Below are positions 18,727-26,497 of a stretch of DNA of 64,000 nucleotides, piece after piece (positions within the stretch are counted from its first letter, which is position 1; every line of letters begins with the position of its first letter). Source of the DNA: JAGRKR01 sp041397725. GTDB lineage: Bacteria > Pseudomonadota > Alphaproteobacteria > Rhizobiales > Hyphomicrobiaceae. The stretch lies in the NCBI GenBank assembly GCA_041397725.1, contig JAWKVZ010000006.1, forward strand, positions 248,001 to 312,000, in the 5' to 3' direction. The notes below the pieces were generated by a model. That model did not search any database, had not been told where the DNA came from, and saw only the letters and a list, made by a program, of their open reading frames with translations. The position numbers were made by a program, and so were the translations under genes.

Positions 18727-19641
18727 ATGGATTATCTGTGGATCCTGCTTGCGGCAGCCTCGGCCTTCTTTCAATCGCTGCGACTTGCCGGCCTGAAGAC
18801 CCTCAACCAGCGCATGCCGACACTGGTCACGACGTATGTGCGGGCCCTGTTCGGTTTGCCCCTGCTCATCGTCTACATCCTGGCACTCCTGGCCGTTCAC
18901 GGTGGCGAGCGCCCCGAGCTCAACGCGACGTTCCTGGCCTATTGCACGGCTTCGGCGTTGCTGCAGTTCTTCGGCACGGCGACGCTGATCTATCTGTTCC
19001 AGCTCGGAAACTTCGCCGTCGGCACCATGCTGTCGAAGGTCGACGTCATCATGACCGCGCTGATCGGCATGCTCCTCTTCGCGCAGCCGGTATCGTCGAC
19101 GGGCTGGGTGGCCATCCTCGTCACCCTCGCCGGCGTGCTCCTCGTATCGGCGGGACGACTGCGCGGCACGCTCAGAGCCGCCGACGCCTCGGCCGTGCAG
19201 ACGCTGCTCGGGCGTCCGACCCAGGTCGGGCTGCTGACGGCGCTCATCTTCGGGCTATCGTACCTGACCCTGCGCGAAGCGATCCTGGCGCTCGAAAGCG
19301 GCAGCCCGCTCTACCGGGCCGGCTGGGGCGCCGTCACGATGGTCTTCATTCAGTTCCTGCTGCTCGGCGCCTGGTTCATCGTGCGCCAGCCGGCGGGCCT
19401 CAAGCTGGCGCTGCAGAACAGCGGCCTGTGCACGTTCATCGGCGTCACGAGCGCGCTCGGCACGATCTTCTGGTTCTCCGCCTCGGCGCTGCAGAACGCC
19501 GCCTACGTCGCCGCCGCCGCACAGGTGCAGCTCGTCTTCAACCTGGTGATCTCGCGCTTCTATTTCGGCGAGCGGCTGCTCCGCGCAGAGCTCGTCGGCA
19601 TGTTGGTCATCGTTGCAGGCGTTCTGCTCTTCAAGCTGTGA
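18727..19641 (+). CDS. DMT-superfamily transporter, EamA-like (copy 2)
   Basis: 304 residues, clearly a paralogue of the preceding gene, with matching helix order (TLVTTYVRALFGLP, NFAVGTMLSKVDVIMTALIG, SYLTLREAILALES). Similarity runs over the full length, indicating a tandem duplication that has diverged. Paired small transporters sometimes form heterodimers, but these are of full two-repeat length, so each could act alone. It ends 3 bp before the stop codon of the convergent patatin gene, and no terminator is evident between them. Confidence 0.9.
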   Translation: MDYLWILLAAASAFFQSLRLAGLKTLNQRMPTLVTTYVRALFGLPLLIVYILALLAVHGGERPELNATFLAYCTASALLQFFGTATLIYLFQLGNFAVGTMLSKVDVIMTALIGMLLFAQPVSSTGWVAILVTLAGVLLVSAGRLRGTLRAADASAVQTLLGRPTQVGLLTALIFGLSYLTLREAILALESGSPLYRAGWGAVTMVFIQFLLLGAWFIVRQPAGLKLALQNSGLCTFIGVTSALGTIFWFSASALQNAAYVAAAAQVQLVFNLVISRFYFGERLLRAELVGMLVIVAGVLLFKL

Positions 19642-19644
19642 GCC

Positions 19645-21990
19645 TCATCGCCGCGGCTCGGGCATGCGAGATGGCGGCATCTGCTGGTGGCCGGGCGGCT
19701 GGCTGGCGACCGAGGGGGCCGAGATCTCGTCGGGCGGCACCACACGCAGCAGCGGACGCGGCTCCGGCGCGCCGCCGATGGCAATCGGCTGACCGTGCTC
19801 GTCCACGGTCGCGTCGAACGTGTCGTGCGGCGACTGCCAAGTCGAGACGGCAGCCACGAGGCTCTCCGTATTGGCGCGGGCATGCAACCACTGCTCCTCG
19901 GAATACCAGCCGAGGTTCTCCCTGCCGATCCTGTCGCGGCTCCGCTCCAGCAGATCCTTGAGCGTCAAGTAGCCGGGCGGCAGCCGATCGGCATTCTGCG
20001 CATCGTTCTGCCAGCGTGTCGCGAATGCGCGCACGGTCGCCTCGAGGGAGGCCATGAACATGCGATAGCGGACCCAGCGGTGGTTGTTCCAGTCGAGCGC
20101 GATCGGCTCGCCCGTGCGCGTCTCGACGTGCACGTCGGGCGCGAACCGCTCGGTGAGCAGCCGTCCCGCCAGCTCGCCGCGCATGCCGAGCGCCTCGATG
20201 ATCTCCTGGGGCATGTCGAGGTTGAGGCCGCCTTCGTGCTCCTGCATGGCGATGTGCACGATGCGATCACGGTAGCCGGGAAGGAACATCTGCGCCGTAT
20301 CGGCCGAATTGCGCGCCGTGTCGAACAGCGCCCAGAAGAAGCCGCCGAGCGGCCCCGGCCGACGATCGAACCGGTTGAAGCGCATGGCCTGATGGATTTC
20401 GGGCTCGTTGTCGCCGGGCATCCAGACGTATTGCCACTGCGGATTGGCGCCAGGATCGCCCGGACCGGCCCGCTTCACGCGCTCGACGCGGTGCACCTCC
20501 GGCGCACCGCGCCGCATCTTGCGCACGACAACCGTATCGATCTGGGTCTCGGCCGGCAGAAGATTGATGGCGAAGGTCGGCCGCGACGGCACCGGCGCGT
20601 CGAAGAAGTGGATGGGGAAGTTGCTGGTCAACCCGCCGTCGGAGAACCAGCAGCGCTCGAACGGGTAGCGGCCGGTGCTGGCAAAATGCTCCGTGTCTGC
20701 CCAGTTGACGGTGTAGAGCGGCACCGCGCTCAGGAGATAGGGAAAACTCATGGAGATGCGCGTGCCGAGCAGCACGGGCAGGTGCTCCGCGGACGGCAGC
20801 CGGTGGAAGCCGCCGCCGGCGTCGACGTGCTCCTCGGGCGCTCCGGCCTGGGCAACCATCCAGGCGACCACGGCCGGCGGAAAGAGCCTGGCGAGCTCGT
20901 CCTTGCGGAAATAGAGGGCGCCCCGCCAGCCTTCCATCTGCGGAAAGCGATGCGCGATGCCCAGCGTGATGTTCGTCGTCATCAGCGCGAGATCGATGGC
21001 CGGCTCGCCCTGCAGCGTATTGGGCCGCCGCGGATCGTAGGCATTGAGCAGCCACAGATCGCCCATGGTCAGGGGGCGGCTCGCCGGCAGGCCCGACAAA
21101 CGCTGGATCTGGATGTGCAGCCAGTCCGTCACCGCCGGCTGGCCGCGGCCGGACGGCTCAGTCATGCCGGAGCACAGCCCGAACATGCCCGCCGGAATGG
21201 CCTTGTGAGCCCTGCGGATGGTCGCGAGTGCTCCCAGCAGCAAGGCCCCGGTCATGCTGATGATCAACGCAACGAACAGACCGCCGGCCACGTCGAGCGC
21301 GTATATCAACCCCTGCGTGCCGGCGCGAGCGTGCAGATACCAGGCGAGCGCGCCGATATACCCTGTCGTTCCCAGGACAAAGGCCGTAATCACGATGCGG
21401 GCCCGCCCCACCGGCAGCAAGACCAGCGCCAGGAGGACGATGTACCCCGCGATCCCCCCGAGCAGGGCCCACAGATGCGTTTTTGCTGCCGGAACGATGT
21501 CATCGAAGCGGATGTTGAATGCGAGAATGAGCACGGCCCAGATCATATAGAGTCCCGGCAGGACGCCGATCAGCGCGGGCACGGGGAAGCCGCCCACCAT
21601 GGTGCGCACGGCCTTCAGGAAGCGGCTCGCGAGGCTCGTCGCGTTGCGGCTCATGAGCGCGAGCGCGATATCGAAGAGTGGCTTGGTCTGCTTGGACGGC
21701 TGGAAGAGCTCGATCAGCCTCGGCGCCTCGCCGCTGGCCGAGCGCGCGGCGAGATCCGTCGGCAGCCGCGCCAACGCCTCGAAAGAGCCCGGCGAGCGAC
21801 CGGTGGCGCGGCCATACTCGGCTGCGGCGGTCGCTGCCGCCGCCAGTGCCCCGGCCGAGGTGCCGCCGACACTGCGAAACCGGTAACGGCGGGCCAGCTC
21901 CGAAACCGCCCGCGGATAGACGATGCCGCTGGTGATGCCGCCACGCATGACGAGATCGCATTCGAGCGTCGGTTGCTCGGTCTGACGCAT
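19645..21990 (-). CDS. Patatin-like phospholipase with inserted membrane domain
   Basis: 781 residues. Patatin elements are an oxyanion-type Gly-rich start (RGGITSGIVYPRA), the nucleophile motif VGGTSAGA (Ser45) and the catalytic Asp in FSDGGLTSNFP around residue ~430. Between nucleophile and Asp, residues ~130-270 form four to five hydrophobic helices (for example LPGLYMIWAVLILAF and YIVLLALVLLPVG), so the hydrolase domain is split by a membrane domain. Predicted inner-membrane lipid acyl hydrolase. ATG 21990 is chosen because the patatin domain begins within 12 residues; an upstream ATG at 22032 adds 14. It is 231 bp downstream of the FtsH paralogue, same direction. Confidence 0.85.
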   Translation of the reverse strand: MRQTEQPTLECDLVMRGGITSGIVYPRAVSELARRYRFRSVGGTSAGALAAAATAAAEYGRATGRSPGSFEALARLPTDLAARSASGEAPRLIELFQPSKQTKPLFDIALALMSRNATSLASRFLKAVRTMVGGFPVPALIGVLPGLYMIWAVLILAFNIRFDDIVPAAKTHLWALLGGIAGYIVLLALVLLPVGRARIVITAFVLGTTGYIGALAWYLHARAGTQGLIYALDVAGGLFVALIISMTGALLLGALATIRRAHKAIPAGMFGLCSGMTEPSGRGQPAVTDWLHIQIQRLSGLPASRPLTMGDLWLLNAYDPRRPNTLQGEPAIDLALMTTNITLGIAHRFPQMEGWRGALYFRKDELARLFPPAVVAWMVAQAGAPEEHVDAGGGFHRLPSAEHLPVLLGTRISMSFPYLLSAVPLYTVNWADTEHFASTGRYPFERCWFSDGGLTSNFPIHFFDAPVPSRPTFAINLLPAETQIDTVVVRKMRRGAPEVHRVERVKRAGPGDPGANPQWQYVWMPGDNEPEIHQAMRFNRFDRRPGPLGGFFWALFDTARNSADTAQMFLPGYRDRIVHIAMQEHEGGLNLDMPQEIIEALGMRGELAGRLLTERFAPDVHVETRTGEPIALDWNNHRWVRYRMFMASLEATVRAFATRWQNDAQNADRLPPGYLTLKDLLERSRDRIGRENLGWYSEEQWLHARANTESLVAAVSTWQSPHDTFDATVDEHGQPIAIGGAPEPRPLLRVVPPDEISAPSVASQPPGHQQMPPSRMPEPRR

Positions 21991-22221
21991 CGCCTGTCTC
22001 CCCCCGAATCGATTTGCGAACGCCGCGGCCACATCGGCGCCTGCATGTCAGGGCCGGATCGTGCCAGATCGGCAGGAAATAGGAAGACTTGAGATTTTTG
22101 ATGGCGAGGGCCGGCAGAGCCACCGCCGAGCGGCGGCTCGCTGGAGGTTGCGCCTGCGACTTGCGGTGGGACCGCACCCTCTCGAGCGCCCGATCTACGC
22201 TCCCGGCGACGGCAAACGGGC

Positions 22222-24099
22222 TCAGGTCGTCGCGGTCACGCGTCCACTGCTGCCGGGCGCGGCGGGCGTCGCGCCGGAGAGGCCGATGTCGTCCGACGCA
22301 TCGCGGGCCGAGCGCAATGGCGCGAACTCCTCGGGCGTCAATGTCTCCTTCTCGAGCAGCAGGCGCGTGCCTTCGTCGAGTTCGGCGCGGCGTCGCGCGA
22401 GAACGTCCTTGGCTCTGGCGTAGGCGGCATCGACGATGGCCCTGACGGCCAGATCGATCTCCCGCGCCGTCTCCTCCGAATAGGTCCGCGCCTCCGGCGC
22501 CATGCGGTTGTCGCCGAGGAAACCCTTGCGCGACTGATCGTAGACCATCTGGCCGAGCTCGCCGCCCATTCCGAACCGCGCCACCATCTGTCGGGCGATC
22601 TCCGTCGTCTTGTCGAGGTCATCGGCCGCACCCGTCGAGATCTCGCCGAAGACGATCTCCTCCGCCGCGCGCCCTCCCATCAGGATCTGCATGCGCTGCT
22701 CGAGCTCGGCGCGGGTGATGAGGAAGCGGTCCTCGGTCGGCCGCTGCATCGTGTAGCCGAGCGCGCCGACACCGCGCGGAATGATCGAAACCTTGTGGAC
22801 GGGATCCATGCCGGGCAGCGACGAGGCGACCAGCGCATGGCCCATCTCGTGATAGGCGACAACCCGGCGCTCATGCGGATTGAGACGGCGCGAGCGCTTT
22901 TCGAGGCCGGCGACCAGGCGCTCGACTGCCACGGTGAAGTCCTCCATACGCACGTGAGCGCCGTTGCGCCGCGTCGCGGCCAGAGCCGCCTCGTTCACGA
23001 GATTAGCGAGGTCGGCGCCGGAGAACCCCGGCGTGATGGAGGCCACCTTCTCGACATCGACGTCAGGTGCCGTCTTGACCTTGCGCATGTGCACGCGAAG
23101 GATCGCCTCGCGCCCGCCGCGGTCCGGCCGATCGACCAGAACCTGACGGTCGAAGCGTCCGGCGCGCGTCAAGGCGGGATCGAGGATCTCCGGACGGTTG
23201 GTGGCCGCCAGCAGCACGATGCCCTCGCGCGGATCGAAGCCGTCGAGCTCGGCGAGAAGCTGGTTCAGCGTCTGCTCCTTCTCGTCGTGCCCGCCGCCCA
23301 GCCCGGCAGAGCGCACGCGCCCGAGACTGTCGAGCTCGTCGATGAAGATGATGCATGGCTTGGTCTTGCGGGCCTGCTCGAACAGGTCGCGCACGCGGGC
23401 CGCACCGACACCGACGAACATCTCGACGAACTCGCTGCCCGAGATGAAGAAGAACGGCACCGCCGCCTCACCGGCCACGGCCTTGGCCAGCAGCGTCTTG
23501 CCTGTGCCGGGCGGGCCGACCAGCAGGATGCCCTTGGGAATGCGCGCGCCGAGCCGGCCGTAATGCGCCGGGTTCTTGAGAAACTCGACAACCTCCATCA
23601 ACTCGGCCTTCGCCTCGTCGACGCCGGCCACGTCCGCGAACGTGACGCCGGTCTCCTTCTCCACGTAGACCTTGGCGCGGCTCTTGCCGACGCTCATGAG
23701 GCCACCGATGCCCTGACGCTCCGCGAAGCGGCGGAAGAAAAAGGCCCACACTACGAAGAAGATGGCGATCGGCAAGACCCAGGACAGAACTTGCGCGAGA
23801 AACGTATTCTCGACGCCGCCGCGGTACTTCACGCCGCGCTTGTCGAGCTCGCCGGCGATATCGCCCGTGACACGCTGGGTCACGAAATATCGCTTCTTGT
23901 CGACGCCGTCCTTGAACGTGCCCTCGATACGGCTGTCGTAGACGACGGCCTCGGCAATCTTCCCTTCCTTGACGAGCTGCTGGAACCGGGAATAGGGGAT
24001 CTGCTCGATGTTGCGAGCGGTCCACAACGCCTGGAAGAGCAGCAGCCCCGCCATGGCGGCCAGCACATACCAGAGATGGTATTGCGTCTTCTTGTCCAT
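22222..24099 (-). CDS. FtsH-family ATP-dependent zinc metalloprotease
   Basis: 625 residues in FtsH order: N-terminal membrane helix (~8-27), periplasmic FtsH_ext domain, second helix (~105-125), AAA domain with Walker A GPPGTGKT, Walker B IIFIDELDSLGR and SRH-type ATNRPEILDPALTRAGRFDR, and the M41 protease domain with HEMGH and the third ligand region ISTGAADDLDK. It should be an inner-membrane processive protease. The Walker B end (ELDSLG in place of EIDAVG) and short C terminus without the usual acidic tail suggest a secondary paralogue and not the housekeeping ftsH, which normally follows tilS. ATG 24099 is preferred to TTG 24108. Confidence 0.92.
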   Translation of the reverse strand: MDKKTQYHLWYVLAAMAGLLLFQALWTARNIEQIPYSRFQQLVKEGKIAEAVVYDSRIEGTFKDGVDKKRYFVTQRVTGDIAGELDKRGVKYRGGVENTFLAQVLSWVLPIAIFFVVWAFFFRRFAERQGIGGLMSVGKSRAKVYVEKETGVTFADVAGVDEAKAELMEVVEFLKNPAHYGRLGARIPKGILLVGPPGTGKTLLAKAVAGEAAVPFFFISGSEFVEMFVGVGAARVRDLFEQARKTKPCIIFIDELDSLGRVRSAGLGGGHDEKEQTLNQLLAELDGFDPREGIVLLAATNRPEILDPALTRAGRFDRQVLVDRPDRGGREAILRVHMRKVKTAPDVDVEKVASITPGFSGADLANLVNEAALAATRRNGAHVRMEDFTVAVERLVAGLEKRSRRLNPHERRVVAYHEMGHALVASSLPGMDPVHKVSIIPRGVGALGYTMQRPTEDRFLITRAELEQRMQILMGGRAAEEIVFGEISTGAADDLDKTTEIARQMVARFGMGGELGQMVYDQSRKGFLGDNRMAPEARTYSEETAREIDLAVRAIVDAAYARAKDVLARRRAELDEGTRLLLEKETLTPEEFAPLRSARDASDDIGLSGATPAAPGSSGRVTATT

Positions 24100-24272
24100 G
24101 TTTCCCAACCGTCAGCTGTCCGGGGCGTCGCGTCTCCAGACGCCGCCATCTTCGGACGAGCCTAGTTCGCTCGAGCGCGCGAGGGAAGCGCCACACCCGG
24201 CCCGGGCCGGCGCATTCTGCCCACAGCGTTTATGCGGCCATAAGGATGCGGGAGCCGACCGCGGGTTGTCGT

Positions 24273-26375
24273 TCAGCGCCCCTCGCGCCACCACGCGAGA
24301 CCGAGCAGCGCCAGCAGCGCCGCCAGCGCACCGAAGCCGGCGTACATCGGCGTCAGCGTCACACCGCGCGTGACGTAGGCCTCGCGGTCCTTGAGCCCGA
24401 GCCAGCCCGAACCGTGCAGCACGCGCGCCGACGACAGCAACGAGATGCGCGGCAGCTCCACCTCCGGCGCAGGATCGGTGACGCTGGCCGGCGCACGCCT
24501 GGTGAAGAAGGCGCCCGCGCCGGTCGCCTCCAGGATGGTCTTCAGCGCCTGATCGGTAGTCGTCACCTCCGACATCTCACGCTGATCGTCGATGCCGACG
24601 TGAACGATCGCCTGGAGCTTGCCGGAGCGAAGCTTGTAGAGCCCGGGACGCTCGACATCGAGTGTCGTCCGCCACAATCCGCTGGCGGCAGCCGGCAGCA
24701 CGACCTCGCGTGACTTGCCATCGGGCGCCGTGACCGTGACAGGTGCCACTTCCTTCTCCATCGAGCGACGCTCGATCGTCATACGCATGCCGCGGGACGA
24801 GACGCGAAGCTGCTCCTCCTCCAGATCCGGCTCCTTCATCAGCCAATGCGCCAGCCGGCGCAGCAGGTCGCTGTGCGGCCCGCCTCCCTCGAAGCCGCGC
24901 GCCCACAGCCAGGCATGATCGGAGAGCATCAGGGCGACGCGTCCCTTGCCGCGGTGCTCGAGCACGAGCAGTGGCCGGTTGCGGGCGCCCTGCATGACGA
25001 CGCGCCCGCTCTCGACATCGGCGTCGATCAAGCGGAACCAGCGCCCCCAGCTCGGCTCCTTGCCGGCCGAGCCCGGCAGATCGCGGGTCACCGGATGCAT
25101 GGCGCCGATGGAGGTGATGCGGGCCTTGTAGCCCTCCTCGATGACGCGGCCGGTGGGCACGGCCGGCAGGACCGGGCGCAGGGGCGTCCGGAACAGACTG
25201 GTGTGGCCGGCATAGTCGTCGCCGGCCGCGACCAGGAGTGCGCCGCCGTGTTCGGTCACGTAGCGGGCGATGTTGTCGAAATAGCGCGGCTGCAGAATGC
25301 CGCGAATGGAGTAGCGATCGAAAATGATGAGATCGAACTCCTTGATCTTCTCGGAGAAGAGCTCGCGGGTCGGGAAGGCGATCAGCGACAGCTCCTCGAT
25401 GCGCGTGCCGTCCTGCTTGTGGGGCGGCCGCAGAATCGTGAAGTGGACGAGATCGACGGCCGCGTCCGACTTGAGCAGGTTGCGCCAGGTGCGCTCGCCC
25501 GCATGCGGCTCGCCGGACACCAGGAGAACGCGCAGGTTCTCGCGCACGCCCTGCGCCGAGACGAAGACGCGATTGTTCACCGCGGTCAGCTCGCCGGGCA
25601 GGGCATCGAGCTCGATCTCGACGAAGTTCGCTCCGGCATGCGGGAAGCCGAAGGCAATATCGACCTTCTGTCCGACGACCACCCGGCGCGTCTCGACGGG
25701 CTGGCCCTCACGCGTGATGCGCAGCACCGCCACCTCGCCGGCCTGCCGGCCGCCTGATTCGCGCACCGCCACCTCGATCACGCCCGTCGAGCCGACGAGA
25801 CCGTAGCGCGGCGCCTTGAGGATCTGGATGCGACGGTCGAACTCGCCGCGCGCACCCGTCAGCAGGGCATGTACGGGCGCATCGAAGCCAAGCTGCGCGG
25901 CGGTCTTCGGGATGTCATGGATCTGGCCGTCGGTGACCATCACGATCCCGGCCACGCGATCGGGTGGCACGTTGGCGAGCGCCCGGTTGAGATCCGTGAA
26001 AAGCGTCGTGCCGCTCGCGCCTTCCGCCCCGGGCTTCGACGACGTCACCCACTTGACCTCGAGCTTCGGGATCCGGGCGAAACGCTCCTCGAGCTGGCGC
26101 CGGATCTCCTGCATCTGCGCGGGCCGGCCGGCGATCGTCTGGCTGCCGCTCTCGTCCAGCACGACCACGGCGATATTGGGCAGATATTCGCGCTCTTCCT
26201 GGCGCAGGGTCGGGTTGGCGATGGCGCCGAGCATGGCGGCGAGCGCCAGCAGGCGGAAGAACACGCCGGGGCGTCGTTGCCAGAGCAGAACGCCCGCGAG
26301 CACCACGGCGAGCGCCGCCGCGGCCCAGATCACCGTCCAGGGCAGCAAAGGCGAGAAATCAATCGAATAACTCAT
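24273..26375 (-). CDS. VWA-like membrane protein with GATase1-like domain
   Basis: 700 residues. Two N-terminal helices (~14-31, 37-54) precede a von Willebrand A-like domain with the metal-site motif VVLDESGSQ (DxSxS) and MVTDGQIHD; the middle (~270-470) has a glutamine-amidotransferase-like fold piece (HGGALLVAAGDDY, no obvious catalytic Cys), and a C-terminal helix (~675-693). This is the last gene of the MoxR/DUF58/DUF4159 set, 122 bp after it. Such proteins are thought to form envelope complexes remodelled by the MoxR ATPase; function is otherwise unknown. Confidence 0.85.
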   Translation of the reverse strand: MSYSIDFSPLLPWTVIWAAAALAVVLAGVLLWQRRPGVFFRLLALAAMLGAIANPTLRQEEREYLPNIAVVVLDESGSQTIAGRPAQMQEIRRQLEERFARIPKLEVKWVTSSKPGAEGASGTTLFTDLNRALANVPPDRVAGIVMVTDGQIHDIPKTAAQLGFDAPVHALLTGARGEFDRRIQILKAPRYGLVGSTGVIEVAVRESGGRQAGEVAVLRITREGQPVETRRVVVGQKVDIAFGFPHAGANFVEIELDALPGELTAVNNRVFVSAQGVRENLRVLLVSGEPHAGERTWRNLLKSDAAVDLVHFTILRPPHKQDGTRIEELSLIAFPTRELFSEKIKEFDLIIFDRYSIRGILQPRYFDNIARYVTEHGGALLVAAGDDYAGHTSLFRTPLRPVLPAVPTGRVIEEGYKARITSIGAMHPVTRDLPGSAGKEPSWGRWFRLIDADVESGRVVMQGARNRPLLVLEHRGKGRVALMLSDHAWLWARGFEGGGPHSDLLRRLAHWLMKEPDLEEEQLRVSSRGMRMTIERRSMEKEVAPVTVTAPDGKSREVVLPAAASGLWRTTLDVERPGLYKLRSGKLQAIVHVGIDDQREMSEVTTTDQALKTILEATGAGAFFTRRAPASVTDPAPEVELPRISLLSSARVLHGSGWLGLKDREAYVTRGVTLTPMYAGFGALAALLALLGLAWWREGR

Positions 26376-26497
26376 CCGCCGTTTTCCTCAACGCCTGCGC
26401 TTGTTCGCGGGGCTCGCCAGCGGCCGTTCCCGGTGGTCGTCGCGCCCTGCCCGACGATCGCGGTCCGCCGCTTCATCGGTCGGTCCAGCGGGCCCGG

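Noticed and set aside
19687..22092. Plus-strand open frame of ~800 codons opposite the patatin gene
   Set aside because: Antisense shadow of a gene with clear catalytic motifs.
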